Of a DNA stretch of 64,000 nucleotides, positions 17,495-28,646 are shown piece after piece. Position 1 is the stretch's first letter. The number at the start of each line of letters is the position of its first letter. Under the pieces are notes generated by a model, which was not told where the DNA came from, made no database searches, and was given only the letters and a program-made list of their open reading frames with translations. A program made the position numbers and the translations under genes. The stretch is from Leishmania donovani (lineage: Eukaryota > Euglenozoa > Kinetoplastea > Trypanosomatida > Trypanosomatidae): positions 210,923 through 274,922 of the forward strand of contig NC_018243.1 of the NCBI RefSeq assembly GCF_000227135.1, in the 5' to 3' direction.

Positions 17495-19369
17495 CTAAAA
17501 GGAACGCGCCTGCAGCATCTCTGCTAGCTGATCTCGCGTCCGCGTCAGTTGCGCGTTCTGCAGCTTCATCTGCTCTAGGGATAAGAAGCTGTCGCGCTGC
17601 TGCTGCCGCATTGCGGTCAGCTGCTGCTCCAACTGCTGCGCACGCCGGTCCGACTCCATCATTTGGCGCTTGTGCGCCTCTAGGCCGTCCTCGAGGCGTC
17701 CAATCTGTGCCGCCAAAATACTGCGCTCCCGCTCCTTCCTCACCAACGCGGCTTCGCGCTCGCGCAGGTCGGCGTGCAATTTCGAGCTTTGCAGCCGCAG
17801 CTGCTCATATCGGCGATGCACCTCCTCCGCCTCCGCGTAGGCGCGCTCCTTCGCTGACTGCGCCTCCTGCAGCGCTTGGGCCACGCTGGCCTCCAGCTCG
17901 CTCACCCTCTCCTGGGCCTGCCGAACAGCACTTTGCTTCTCCTCCTGCAGGGTGCCGAGGCGCCTGTTTGCCTCCGCGAGCTGCTGCTGAGCAGACGCCA
18001 GCTTGCGTGCGCTGCTGTCAGCGCTGAGACGGTACTGCTGGCCGCCCTGCTGGGCTTGGCGTAGCTCGTCGCGCGCCTTGCGCAAGGAGGTCTCCTGCGC
18101 CGCTTTCGTCTCCTCGAGCTCCTCGCACCGTGAGCGTGCCTCAGAGAGGCTGCGCTGTGCACTCTGCAGCTGGCGCTGCGCATCCTGGAGCTGCTGATCG
18201 AAATCGCGTTGAAGTCGAGAGGTGCACTGCTCGCACTGTCGCACCGCATCATTTCGTTGCAGCTGCAGCGCGGACACCTCGCCGTGGAGCCGCTTCAGCT
18301 CCATTTCTTGCGCCTGCCGTGTCTGCGCCTCCAGCAGCTCTGCCGTGCTCTGGAAGCGCAGCGATGATGTAGGTGCTGAGGACGCACCGGTGCCGCGGCC
18401 GGCGCCAGATGGGTTCGTCGTATCACACCGGGCCAGCTGAGCGCGCAGTTTCAGCACCTCCAGCTCCTGGGTACGGTTCACGCTGCGTAGGCCCTCGACG
18501 ATCATGCGATGGCGCTCCTCCACGATGCGGAGGTGCGCGGCGTGGTTGTCGCTCGCCTGGCGGAGTGCATGCGTCATCTTGGCACGGAGCCGCTCTAGCT
18601 CCTGCGCCTTGTCGGCATTCTCCTGGGTTATGAGCTGCAGCTGAGCCTTCTGCACCACCGCGCCCGTCTGCTGCTCCTCAGCCTGCTGCTCCTGTATCCT
18701 CCGCTTCCGCTCCGCGGCCTCTCGGGCTGCCTCTGCCTTCGACGTGGCCTGCTTGGCCGCCTCCAGAGCCGTCTCTAAGGAGGCTGCGCGCTCTGCTATG
18801 CGGAGTGCATCCTGCTTGGCGGTATTTTCCGCGTCAAGGGCGCGCGCCATCTCGATGCGGAGGCGCACCAGCTCCTCTTGCAATTCGCGCACCGCCTCGA
18901 GATAGCGCTGCACCTCCGCCGCTGCCTTGCCCTGCACACTCTTCGCCAGCTCTTCGGCCATGCGGACGGCGTTCGACACGTCAAGCTGGTCCTTGCGAAA
19001 CGCGTCCAGCTGCGTCTGCAGGTCCACCGTTTCTCTGCGCAGCCGCTCCACCTCTTCCGTCTTTTCATGAATCACAGCGTCGTAGCACTGGAGAAGCGGT
19101 ATGGCGATGTCGGGGTCCTGCATGCGCTGCCGCATGTCCTGCACCTCGTTCTGGGGCAACTGCAGAAGTTCCTGTAGTTGAAGTTGGAGGCGCATATTCC
19201 ACTCGTCACTCACACGCAGGCGCTCGCGCAGTTGGTGCAGCTCAGCTTGCAGCGCCTGTGAACCGGTGGAGTACGCGGCCGCCACGGGCGGCGCTGCAGA
19301 AGGAGAGGAAGCCGCGCTCACCGGCGCGGCGGCATCACGCGGCGGTGGATCAGATGGCGAGCCCAGCAT
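17495..19369 (-). CDS. Long coiled-coil protein
   Basis: A 624-residue protein from the ATG at 19367-19369 (MLGSPSDPPP). After about 40 disordered residues, nearly the whole chain is heptad-like and rich in Gln, Glu, Arg, Leu and Ala, from ALQAELHQLRERLRV to the end. Breaks occur near 310-335 (Ser/Thr/Gly-rich). There is no catalytic motif, membrane segment or signal peptide. Proteins of this kind in trypanosomatids are often cytoskeletal or flagellar, but the sequence does not say which. The continuous open frame and strong codon bias leave no doubt that it is a gene; the function is unknown. Confidence 0.88.
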   Translation of the reverse strand: MLGSPSDPPPRDAAAPVSAASSPSAAPPVAAAYSTGSQALQAELHQLRERLRVSDEWNMRLQLQLQELLQLPQNEVQDMRQRMQDPDIAIPLLQCYDAVIHEKTEEVERLRRETVDLQTQLDAFRKDQLDVSNAVRMAEELAKSVQGKAAAEVQRYLEAVRELQEELVRLRIEMARALDAENTAKQDALRIAERAASLETALEAAKQATSKAEAAREAAERKRRIQEQQAEEQQTGAVVQKAQLQLITQENADKAQELERLRAKMTHALRQASDNHAAHLRIVEERHRMIVEGLRSVNRTQELEVLKLRAQLARCDTTNPSGAGRGTGASSAPTSSLRFQSTAELLEAQTRQAQEMELKRLHGEVSALQLQRNDAVRQCEQCTSRLQRDFDQQLQDAQRQLQSAQRSLSEARSRCEELEETKAAQETSLRKARDELRQAQQGGQQYRLSADSSARKLASAQQQLAEANRRLGTLQEEKQSAVRQAQERVSELEASVAQALQEAQSAKERAYAEAEEVHRRYEQLRLQSSKLHADLREREAALVRKERERSILAAQIGRLEDGLEAHKRQMMESDRRAQQLEQQLTAMRQQQRDSFLSLEQMKLQNAQLTRTRDQLAEMLQARSF

Positions 19370-21096
19370 CGCAAGTGCCGTTGTTCTCCCCAGCGGTGCC
19401 CTCTACTGCTCGTCAAGCTGGTCGCGGCAGAGCAACGACGTGCTGCTGCGAGACTCCCGCGTCGATCCGACAAAAGGGAAAAGATGAGCGCGCGAGGTGA
19501 GCGCGCCTGAGGCTGATGTGCGTGTGTGCGTGTTGGGGGGAGGGGGATGGAGGGGAGGGCAGCTCAAAGATCCGCCCGTTGTCGCTGTCAAGGAGTGGAG
19601 GGGGTGAGAGAGAGGGTGGGTGGGTGTGTTCAGGTGATGTGTCGTCACTGGATGTGCACGTCTTTCGGTGGTGCGTGTGGGTGCCTGTGCATGTGCTTGT
19701 ATGTCTATGGTAAGGTGTATGTGCAGTGGTATGTGTATGGGTGTGCCCTGGCCTGCGCCTTCACCGTAGAGCCCTCCGGATGGATGGAGGCGCGCGCAGA
19801 TGCATCGAGGAACGCCGATGCAGCGAATAGGCGTAAACGGTGCGCGAGGGAGGGAGAGACGGAGACAGAGACAGAGACAGAGGGAGGAGGAGGGGGTGGC
19901 GCCACGTCACTCGAGCAGAGAAGGCAACCAACCAACCAGTCAACCATCACAACGCAAAGGCAGAGGGGGAGAGGGAAGGGAGGCGGAGCAGCGGATGAGA
20001 CAGACACGAAGCCAACGAGCGAAGTAGGGCGAACACGAGTAGCAAGGCCGCTGCGTGTCAAGTGGGTACATCGTCCCCGTTATCGTCAGCAGGCATGCAC
20101 GAGCACAGCGAAGGAGAGCGACAGAGAAAAGAGGGTGTGAGTGGAGGAGCGGCAGCGCATCACCGACAGATCGGACATCCGAAATCTTCGGCAAGAGAAC
20201 GTCTCGCCAGGAAGGCACAAGGTGCATATGACGTCACCGGCACACACACACACCTATATAGATATACGTTTCTGCTCTGTACACCTCTCGTGTAGGTGTA
20301 AGTGTAGGTAGTATAGCGGTTGGTGCCTTTACGTAGCAGCAGTGGATAAGGTGAAGTCGTGGCTCGACAGGTGCCACCACCTGTTGGCCGGGCGCAAAAC
20401 AAGAAAACGAAAAAAAAAAGCTAGACGCGGTGGAGAGCACCCGTGCACGCAAAACACGCGCTATGCCGGTTGTCCATAGAGGGTGTCCACCACCACCACC
20501 ACCACCCACCCTCTTTGTTGTTTGTTTTTCACGCCGGACGAGTACGTATGGGCGTGTGTGCACGTGTGAGAGAGTGTATGCGCCACGTGTCTCCCTCAGG
20601 TCTCGCTTCGACGTCCATCACCCATCGCCCTCTCGCCTTTGTGCCCACTTCTTTTTCTCTGTTCGGCAAATCGAGCGCCGCCCCCACCCCCTTGACGTCT
20701 GAGAGAGGTGCATGCCTGGCTGTGTATGTGTGTGTGTGTGTGTCGCGCGGGAGCGCCTGAAGGAGAGCTTGACGGGAAGGAAAGCGGCTCTGGTCGTGGG
20801 AAGGGAAGGAAGAGAATGACGGAAGGGGGCACCTCACGCGGTAGCCCGCCTTACCATCAGCAAAACCGGTCACTCCCCCTCCCTCCTCCCCTTCTCTATA
20901 GGGGCGTGGGTACTGGTGGTGGTGTCTACAACCGTGCAAGCTTGCTCTCTGCTCGTGTCAGGTGGGAAGGGATGGATGGAGTAGCACCTAGAGGGAGAGG
21001 GTGCACATCTGCGCGCGCGCACACGCACAAGCATACGTGCTCGCGCGCGTCATCACAGCAACGAAGCAGTATGTGGCTGCAGCACGCGGACTAGGG
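19370..21096. other. Intergenic region (about 1.7 kb)
   Basis: No gene seen. It includes GT-rich stretches (19640-19750), a gagaca run near 19856-19880, repeated aacc units near 19925-19945, TATA-rich sequence near 20254-20266, and a CCA run at 20488-20511. Open frames lack any protein-like composition. Confidence 0.6.
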
Positions 21097-23121
21097 TTAC
21101 ACCCACCGCTTCCAGTACCGGGACTTACGCAACTCGCCGGCACGAGCGAGAATAACATCGGCGATGTCGGTCTGCATTGCGTTGCACAGGCTCACTACCT
21201 CGTTATGGATCACCATCGTGAACAGTGGCGGGACAACTCCGACGTCGGCCGCTGTGGAGCTCGTGCCATCGGTACCGCCTCGGGCGCCGTGTCCGTTACA
21301 CGTGCTGGTGTCCTCGCTGCCACACGCTGGCACCACACCCAGCTCCCCGTGGCGGATCGCTCCGAGCTTCTCAAAATCAGGGGTGGCGGCAGAGGAGGAT
21401 GGTGGTGTCATGCTCACACTCGCAGCAGCGGCGCTGCGGATGCTACTCCCTCTGCTGCCAGCGGCGGTGCCATCCCCTCGGCCTGCGTGCGTGCGCGGGA
21501 TGGGGTAGCGCTTAGTCTGCACAACTCTCCCACCGAGTTGAAATATCTTCTCCATCGTGAGAAAGACGATTCCGGGCGTGTCCGTCAGCGGGAAGTGGTA
21601 GCGAGCGCAGTACTCCCACATGAGCCAGGTGGTGCAAGGGTTGTAGCGGCTGCCGCGGTAGTTCAGGCAGCGCACCAGCCTGTCCCTAAGCGGGTTCAAC
21701 CGCGCAAACCTCTCACGGTCGTCCAGCTGGGCAACGTTATAGTAACGCACGATGCTGCGCGCAGTGTCAGTGGAGGCCTCCTCACCCGGCACCGAGGTGG
21801 CAGCCGCGCCGGCGCGCGCGTCGTACGAGAGCTCTGCGTCGGCAGCCGTTGCCGCCGGGCTCTGCCACCAAGGCTCAGACGACGAGAGTGGCACCAGCGT
21901 GCAGCACCCCACCTCCTCGGGCCGCACTGTTGCGCCAATCGCCTGCACATCACGCTCGGAAAGCCAGTATGGGCTTTGCGCTCGTAGGCGGGGAAAGTGC
22001 GGTGAGGCAGCAATGGACGTGGCGAGCGCAAAAGAAAAATGACCGCCGGCGAGGTCGAGCAGCTTCGCATTGGCATCGAAGCCCCTCCGGAACGACGAGG
22101 TACCATCGCGATCTCTCGCCAGACGCAGACGCGCGATGACCTCGGTCACAGTAGCGGCGCGGTACTCCGCGGCCAAGGTCGTCTGCTCCAGGTTGAACAA
22201 GCGCACCACCACCGACGTGGTGGTGCATACCAGGACCCCTTCCTCCTCCTCCACCGTCACGGTCGCGCCGGCATCCTCGAAGGCTCTCCGCGACGCCCAG
22301 AAGGGCGAGAGAAAGCGACGTGCCTCCGCTGTGCTCCGCATGGCCGACGCGATGCTGCCCCAATACCGTACACCTTGCAGGTTCAACGGCTCTCCTGCAC
22401 TGTACGGCGTAGCAACAGGCTTTGCAGGTTGCTCTCTCTCTGTTCTGTTCTGCTTCTGAGATGCAGCCCCGTGTAACGGGGGTGCCGCCTTCGAAGCGGT
22501 TACAGTGGCAGCCCTCTCCACCCCCATCGCCTCCACCTCATCCGCAAAGGCCTCAGCGCACTCCAGCAGCTCCTCCTCACCGTTCGACACGCCATCTCCT
22601 TCCACGGCATCGCCGTCAGCTGACCCGGCCACGTCAGGACCTACCGTGTCCGCATCAGGAATGCGCTCATAAGTTGCCGGCGCTTCCGCATTGGAGAACC
22701 GGTCAGCACCGTCAGTGTCCGCCGCAACGGCGGACGACGACAGCCGGGAGTGCCCTAGCAGCGACTTCAGGGCGGCGGTAGCCTGGCTCGCCGCAGTGTG
22801 CGCATGCGCAACAGACACCGGGTACGTCGACGCGCCCCCTTCGACAAGGGCACCGTGCGCGTTGTTGCGTTGTGTGTCCGCATCCCGGTCGCCGCCCACA
22901 GCGCGATGACACCCACGACCAGCGTCGCCAGCACCAGAGTCGTCCCCGGCGCCGTCTCTGCCATGAAGCGACGCCGCAGAATGCTGCGGCGTCACACCAG
23001 CCAGAGTCTTGGCGCGCAGCAACAACGGGCATGATGGATGCAACGCAGCGGCTGGCAAACACCCCTGTGCAAGCGCGCAGCCACCGCAGAGGCGCTGTGC
23101 AGCACGGCGCGAGCTGAACAT
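21097..23121 (-). CDS. Probable mitochondrial protein with three ArdC-N-like repeats
   Basis: A 674-residue protein from the ATG at 23119-23121. The start MFSSRRAAQRLCGGC is Arg-rich, lacks acidic residues and looks like a mitochondrial presequence. Residues about 35-245 are low complexity. Three related units follow. Unit 1, about 250-316: RYWGSIASAM, then LSPFWASRRAFEDAGATV, then VVRLFNLEQT. Unit 2, about 355-468: SPYWLSERDVQAIGATV, then IVRYYNVAQL. Unit 3, about 490-650: RYNPCTTWLMWEYC, then PGIVFLTMEKIFQLGGRV, then LFTMVIHNEVV. This pattern matches the ArdC N-terminal domain (DUF1738) of plasmid anti-restriction proteins, a single-stranded-DNA binder. Related domains occur in kinetoplastid mitochondrial proteins as I recall. 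A role with kinetoplast DNA or RNA is an inference. No protease part of ArdC is present. Confidence 0.72.
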   Translation of the reverse strand: MFSSRRAAQRLCGGCALAQGCLPAAALHPSCPLLLRAKTLAGVTPQHSAASLHGRDGAGDDSGAGDAGRGCHRAVGGDRDADTQRNNAHGALVEGGASTYPVSVAHAHTAASQATAALKSLLGHSRLSSSAVAADTDGADRFSNAEAPATYERIPDADTVGPDVAGSADGDAVEGDGVSNGEEELLECAEAFADEVEAMGVERAATVTASKAAPPLHGAASQKQNRTEREQPAKPVATPYSAGEPLNLQGVRYWGSIASAMRSTAEARRFLSPFWASRRAFEDAGATVTVEEEEGVLVCTTTSVVVRLFNLEQTTLAAEYRAATVTEVIARLRLARDRDGTSSFRRGFDANAKLLDLAGGHFSFALATSIAASPHFPRLRAQSPYWLSERDVQAIGATVRPEEVGCCTLVPLSSSEPWWQSPAATAADAELSYDARAGAAATSVPGEEASTDTARSIVRYYNVAQLDDRERFARLNPLRDRLVRCLNYRGSRYNPCTTWLMWEYCARYHFPLTDTPGIVFLTMEKIFQLGGRVVQTKRYPIPRTHAGRGDGTAAGSRGSSIRSAAAASVSMTPPSSSAATPDFEKLGAIRHGELGVVPACGSEDTSTCNGHGARGGTDGTSSTAADVGVVPPLFTMVIHNEVVSLCNAMQTDIADVILARAGELRKSRYWKRWV

Positions 23122-24649
23122 GGAAAGTAGCGCGAGAGAGAATGGAAAAGGAGGCAGGGCAGGAGCGATGCGGCAGGAACTCAACCGAAGTATCAGCGCA
23201 GCCGAGCGGACAGATGAGGACAGGGTATTCTCTCTCTTGTGTGTCTGTGTGTGTGTGTGTGTGTATGCGATCGCAGCGGTTGAGGACGCGAATGGAGAGA
23301 GGAGGAGGGGACGGGACGGGAACGCGGAGGCGAGGAGGAAGGGGTGTGAGTTTGTTGATGGTGAGAGATGGAGAAAGCAGAGGGGAGAAGACGAGAGGAA
23401 AGGAGTGTCGTCTGTGCCGCGCCAAGGAGCGCTGCGAGCACGTCCGCTAGCAGGCCATTGCCCGCTTGCATTGCTTGTGTGCTTGTGTGCCTGTGTGGCT
23501 ATGCAGCGACGTCAGTGCCCCTCGTCGCACACGCGCCAGACGGAGGAAGGAAGGGAGGGAAAGCGTGTGCGTCCGTTGTGCGTGAGAGCAGTAGAGAATG
23601 GAGAGCGCTGCCGGGGTGCGCACGTGCGGAAGTGTGGCCGTGCGTTGTTTTCAATGTGCATACATATATATATACACCAGACACACGGTGTTGTGCCTTG
23701 CGCTCACATGCTTCAGATAAAGCCTCGCCATCACCTCTGCACGATGGCGTCGCGGGAGGAGGATGAGGAGCAGAGGAAAAGGGGGACGAGAAGGCCCCCG
23801 TAGCAACAAGAGAGACGCCACATGGGTTCTGCGCTCGCGTAGTCTTTCAGTGGAAAGAGAAGGGAAGGGGAAGGGTATGCGGATGGGGGCTGAGACGCAC
23901 CCCCCCCCTTACGCCACACCCGTCCCCCTCGGCGTTACCTCCCCACTGACGCTGCATCACGCCTCTCGTACCAGCAGGCGTATGCAATGAGCCCCACCCT
24001 CACCAAACTCTCTTCTATGCATGTCTATGATATAGGCGATAAGGTGCGAGCATCCCCCCCCTGCCTGCGTCCGTCTCTGCACCTTCTACTCCTCTTCCCC
24101 TTTCTACCGCGCACATGCAGAGGCGCACAGCCCACAAACTTAGAGAAAATGGGCGCATCTGCACGCACGCAGCACACAGGCCGTGCCTGTGGCCAGGGAA
24201 CGGGGCAAGGACGGGGGAGATCACGGCATTCCATCACCACCAGAAAGAGAGACACACGCGAAGGTGCGTTTGGAGCGGAGGTTGACCCGGAAGGAGGTGG
24301 TGAGCGGGGCGGGAGATGAGAAGCGTCACCTCCCGCATCCCCTTCCCCCTCTTCTGTCTTTCCACGCCCCGCCGCGCGCGCTCACACGTACACAAGCGGA
24401 AGTCTGGCAAGCGCACGCAGTGATGCCGCCCACCACACCGCCACAACCATTTTCCAAGAGGGCTCTCCCGCCCCTCTCTCCTTTATTCGAGCCTCCGTCT
24501 CCGTGTCTCTGCTTCGCCGCCCACTGCGAGCGCGTGCGAAGTGGATGGAACATGCACGCATATGTGCACTCGCGTCATCGGCGCAACGACCGCGCGCCCG
24601 CTCTCTTGATCGCTGCCGCCTCTGCCGTGGGCCGACGCAGCGCCTGCAG
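23122..24649. other. Intergenic region (about 1.5 kb)
   Basis: No gene seen. It has TG repeats near 23243-23265, a purine-rich tract near 23290-23400, a short TA run near 23664-23674, and pyrimidine-rich stretches. Open frames are simple-sequence shadows. Confidence 0.6.
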
Positions 24650-25993
24650 TCATGGGTGCTGCATCCACATCTGGAACGGACAATGATCGCTGCCCATCAC
24701 CGTCGGCATCGGGAAGCAGTCCACAACGTACGATGCAAGCCGCGAGGAGACAACGAAGTAGTCCAAGCGCCACCCCAAGTTTCTTGGGCGACCGTTGATA
24801 CGCTGCGACCAGAAGGAGTAGACCGGGCCTGCGTGGGGGTAGAGCTGGCGAAAGACGTCCACCGAGTTCGTCCGCTGCATCGTCTCGCGAAACGATATCC
24901 GCTCCTCTGGCGCAAAGCCGCTGCACTCCTGCATCGACTTGAATGTACCGGCGTAGTAGCGGTCGTAGTCGCGCTCCGCCACATTGAGGTCGCCAGCCCA
25001 GATAAAGCCGTGCGGGCTGCTGTCGCCGCCCTTCGCCGCCGCCGACGGGACGCCGGCATTTTCCGTGGCCCAGGTATCCAGCCGCTGAAGGTACTCCCTC
25101 ATGCTGGGATCAAAGGATTGGACGCGGTAAGGCAGCCGCGTCAGTCCCATGCCGCTGTTCGCCACGTACGTGTTCACGAGGGCAATGCGCGACGACGACG
25201 ATGCAGAGTCCGGATCCGGAGATAGGAATGTAGTCAGCACGCGGCCCTCCTCGTCGCCAGCGCCTTCTACCAGCACCGGTGAGCCGGCGGCCGCGCCTGC
25301 CTGTGGTTCGGACGGCAATGCGAAGCCACGAGTGCACCGCGCGTGCAGCCGTTTCACAGTGGTGCTGTTCTTCATGTAGGTGCGGGTGCCCGAGTAGCCC
25401 CGCTTGAAGGCGCACGGGTGGTCCACAAAGGAGTAGCCGTCCACCACGCCGAGGGTCGCATTGGCATCGGCCTCGTCGACGTTCAGCTTGGTCTCCTGCA
25501 GGCACAAAACATCCGGCTTCTCGGCCTCCATGAACGCTCTCAGCGCCGAGGCGTTCTTCTTCAGCAGCCCGCGTAGGCCGGCTACGTTCCACGTAATGAA
25601 CTTGTACATGCGCGACGGGTCGAAGTCGCTGTCCGTAGTCCTGCGCACGAACGGCACCACGTCAGACCAAATCTCCTTCTCGGACTTCTTCGTGTTGAGG
25701 GCGGCGAGGGCCTCAGCGCTGCGGATCAGCCTGCCGGCATCGCCGTTTGATATCTTTGGCGCGCTGCTTGTGCGGCGTGCGGGGCTCCCGGTCGTCGCCT
25801 TTTTCTTCGCACCGCCTGCAGCCGTGGCAGTGGCAGACGTGGCGACCGTGGTGATGGGCGCCACTGCAGCTTCCGCCGTGACTCGCTGGCCGCCAGCCGC
25901 CTTCTTCGAGGGCGGCAGCTCGGACGTTGAGGACGACGAGGTCGATGAGGACGCAGAGTCACCGCTGGACTGCCGGCGTCGCTTCGAGGCCAT
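24650..25993 (-). CDS. APE1: AP endonuclease, exonuclease III/APE1 family
   Basis: It cleaves DNA 5' to abasic sites in base-excision repair, in the nucleus. The protein is 447 residues from the ATG at 25991-25993. The first 125 residues are basic and low complexity, suitable for nuclear localisation. The catalytic domain runs from about 131 to the end, with all family motifs: KFITWNVAGLRG (Asn136), LCLQETKL (Glu167), VNTYVANSG (Tyr276), WAGDLNVA (Asp335, Asn337), YSFWSQR, GWRLDYF and GSDHCPF (Asp436, His437). It is longer than human APE1 because of the N-terminal tail and an insert near 225-268. All catalytic residues are intact, so activity is expected. Confidence 0.95.
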   Translation of the reverse strand: MASKRRRQSSGDSASSSTSSSSTSELPPSKKAAGGQRVTAEAAVAPITTVATSATATAAGGAKKKATTGSPARRTSSAPKISNGDAGRLIRSAEALAALNTKKSEKEIWSDVVPFVRRTTDSDFDPSRMYKFITWNVAGLRGLLKKNASALRAFMEAEKPDVLCLQETKLNVDEADANATLGVVDGYSFVDHPCAFKRGYSGTRTYMKNSTTVKRLHARCTRGFALPSEPQAGAAAGSPVLVEGAGDEEGRVLTTFLSPDPDSASSSSRIALVNTYVANSGMGLTRLPYRVQSFDPSMREYLQRLDTWATENAGVPSAAAKGGDSSPHGFIWAGDLNVAERDYDRYYAGTFKSMQECSGFAPEERISFRETMQRTNSVDVFRQLYPHAGPVYSFWSQRINGRPRNLGWRLDYFVVSSRLASYVVDCFPMPTVMGSDHCPFQMWMQHP

Positions 25994-26990
25994 GGTGGAG
26001 AGTTGTTTGCGATGGGGAGGGAAGGAAAGAAGACGATACGTCTAAGGATGCGCCAACCGTGCGCAAAAGCTTGTATGTGCGTGCAAGACGAGAGAGGCGA
26101 CTCTGCAGGTGTACAACCCGACACTCTCCACTGCGCAATGAGTGAGCTGTACGAGCTAAGGGATAGAGGCAAGGCAGATAGCAGCGCAGACCGCTCATCA
26201 GGGAGGGAGGGGTGTAGACGTGTGGTGCAGGAGAGAGACAGAGGCGTGTCGAGAGTATAAAGCAATAACAAGTGCACGCCGCGTACATGCTAAGTCGCGG
26301 CGAGCAACTGTGAGTGAGTCGGGGATGGAAACGATAAGAGGAAGGCGATGTGGTGTGCTCGTGGATGTGTGAGCGACGCCGCATCACACCAGCACACACA
26401 CAAACACACACACACCAACAAAACGTATACGCGAGAGCCGCAAGAGAGCGCGTCTGCAGGCCTCCGAGGTAACAGAGAGGCGCATCATCTCTCAGAGGCT
26501 GCCCCTCCCTCCCCTCACCCCCCCATCCGTCTCCGTTGTCATCCTTTATATGTTTCCTTCGTTGTCTTACGTAGGATTGCGGCCGTGGTTGACGTCTCTC
26601 GCGCGCTCTTCCTCGCATCGCTCCGCTCCCCCTCCCCCCTCCTCCCCTCTCGCAGCTCGCCCCGCCTCTGAGCCGGAGGCATCGGAAGATGGAGAGGCGG
26701 AAGAGAGAAACAGAGGGACGACGTGAGAGAAGGTCGACCGGTGGAGGAGAGGAGGCGCGGCCCAAGCGCAGCAGTACACGCCTGTCCCTCCACCTCCTCC
26801 ACCCCTTTCCGCTCCGTCGTGTGAGCGAGCAAAGAGACGAGCAGGGAAGCAGGGTCAGTCACCGCTCGCCGATCCTCACGCTGCGATGTCGCTTGCTCAG
26901 GGGTAGACACACCCTGTGCATGCATGGATTCGCTTTACACGGTGCAAACACCGCTGGCGGTGTCGCACACATGGTTTACGTCAGCCTTGC
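25994..26990. other. Intergenic region
   Basis: No gene seen. It has CA runs near 26390-26425 and a long pyrimidine-rich stretch on the plus strand near 26490-26660. Confidence 0.6.
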
Positions 26991-28646
26991 TTAGTGCCGT
27001 CGCTTCTTCTTCTGCGCCACGACCGTCGCCCCAACAGGGCCGGTGGGCTTCGTCTTCTGAGCGGCCTCCGGATCGCGACGGAGCAGCGCTGCCGCACGAG
27101 ATGTGCCTCCTGGTGGTCGGTACGCCTGCGGCTTCGGCATCTCCTCCCCTGCAGCACGCGGCGAGGCTGCACGAGCCGGGTACTCGTCGGGAGCGTGCAT
27201 CGCCACCCAGTGCGCCCCGTACAGCACCGGATATTTACACGTCAGCACCCGCGCCCCATTCAGCTTCGTCACGACGATCTTATTGTCCATCCGAAGCCGT
27301 GTGAAGACGGTGGAGCATAGAAAGTTGTAGCTGTCGGGGGCCCAGTTCTGAAAGCTGCACTTCTCGTTGAACTCGCCGGTGCAAGCTGCCGACGAAGCTA
27401 CAGGAACGGTGGCGTTGGAACCAGCACCGGCGCCTGCCACCTGCGCCATCTGAGGACGGACGTAGAACTGGTAGTCACCAGCGAGGTTGCCGCTGCCGCC
27501 AAGGACGAACTGAGCACCGTTGGGAGCCCACGCGGCCATGTTACGCGGCGCGTCTCCGAAGGTCATCTGCGCCACACCGTTCTTGTTAAACAGAGTGCAC
27601 TTGTTGCGTGGCATCTTGCCGTGAATGACCAGCAGCTCATCCAATGTGGGCGACCACTGGCAGTCGTGCACTGTCTCGCCCTCACCCTTCAGCTTGACGT
27701 CCGTGATGCTGCGGTTCATGACGTCGATGATGTGCAGCTGCACGGTGCCGTAGTAGCTCTTCCCGCTCGGGTCCCGCTCGGACTTTACGAGGAGCGCCAC
27801 GTAGTTGCCGGACGGGCTCCAGAAGAGGCTGGCTGCCTCGGCGCGGCCGAAGTTCACCTGGTACAGCGGGCCTTCACGGAGCTGCGGAAGGCGATAGACA
27901 CAGAACGTGGCCTGGCGCTGCTTGTAGAATGGCTTGAAGAGTGCAAGCATCGGGCGGCCCTCAGCTGGCGCTGTCGCGTACTCGATCTCCTTGTCCTGGG
28001 CCAGCATCAGGTCCACCTTGCTCAGTGTCCCGTTGACGGCAGCTGCACCATCATGATCGGCATCCGACTGCTGCTCGCTGTTGTCCTCGTTGGTGCCTTC
28101 CAACAGCACCGAGGACGACGCCGTGGAGGAGAGGTCGCCGTTCATGGCATGCATGCAACCCTGCACCGGCCGTACCACGTATGCCTCGTCTGCCGTCCAG
28201 ATCATGGCCGGCCAGCGGGCCTGCATGCCGCGACGAAGCAGCCTGCCTTTGGCGGTCTCAAAGACGCTCAGGTTGCCGTCGGGGGTACGCTTCTGATCCA
28301 TCATCGCGTACGTGACGAGGTACGTGCCCTTCGGCGAGAAGGCCAGGCTCACCGCGACGTGGGGCATGGAGACGGTGAAGAGCGTCTTAAAGCTGAACCG
28401 GCACGCGTCGTCCTCGGCCGCGGCGGTGTCCTCGATCACCTCCGTGTACGTCAGCGTGGTGGTTGTCGCGTGGGCGAAGCAGGTGGGCCGCGCCGGGTTG
28501 AAGGCAACCTCACACTCACGGTAGTCGCCGGTGTAGCGGTTCGCCTCGCCGTTGAGCTCCGTAAGACTCGCCGCCTTCTCGTTGTACACAGCAAGGACGA
28601 GCGAGTCGTCCTTGCGCAGGATCATGGGGAGGAGTGCGAGGGACAT
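26991..28646 (-). CDS. EIF2A: Eukaryotic translation initiation factor 2A (eIF2A)
   Basis: eIF2A is a single-chain factor that can deliver initiator tRNA to the 40S subunit without eIF2, used in special initiation events. The protein is 551 residues from the ATG at 28644-28646, close to the usual length of about 585. Repeated WD-like blades run through residues about 1-420: FSPKGTYLVTYAMMD, FWSPSGNYVALLVKSE, CQWSPTLDELLVIHGKMP, FGDAPRNMAAWAPNGAQFVLGG, then FQNWAPDSYNFLCSTVFTRLRMDN. The GKMP and FGDAPRN blocks are characteristic of the family. The C-terminal tail is short, proline- and lysine-rich, and ends in KKKRRH. A probable splice acceptor lies just upstream. Confidence 0.93.
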   Translation of the reverse strand: MSLALLPMILRKDDSLVLAVYNEKAASLTELNGEANRYTGDYRECEVAFNPARPTCFAHATTTTLTYTEVIEDTAAAEDDACRFSFKTLFTVSMPHVAVSLAFSPKGTYLVTYAMMDQKRTPDGNLSVFETAKGRLLRRGMQARWPAMIWTADEAYVVRPVQGCMHAMNGDLSSTASSSVLLEGTNEDNSEQQSDADHDGAAAVNGTLSKVDLMLAQDKEIEYATAPAEGRPMLALFKPFYKQRQATFCVYRLPQLREGPLYQVNFGRAEAASLFWSPSGNYVALLVKSERDPSGKSYYGTVQLHIIDVMNRSITDVKLKGEGETVHDCQWSPTLDELLVIHGKMPRNKCTLFNKNGVAQMTFGDAPRNMAAWAPNGAQFVLGGSGNLAGDYQFYVRPQMAQVAGAGAGSNATVPVASSAACTGEFNEKCSFQNWAPDSYNFLCSTVFTRLRMDNKIVVTKLNGARVLTCKYPVLYGAHWVAMHAPDEYPARAASPRAAGEEMPKPQAYRPPGGTSRAAALLRRDPEAAQKTKPTGPVGATVVAQKKKRRH

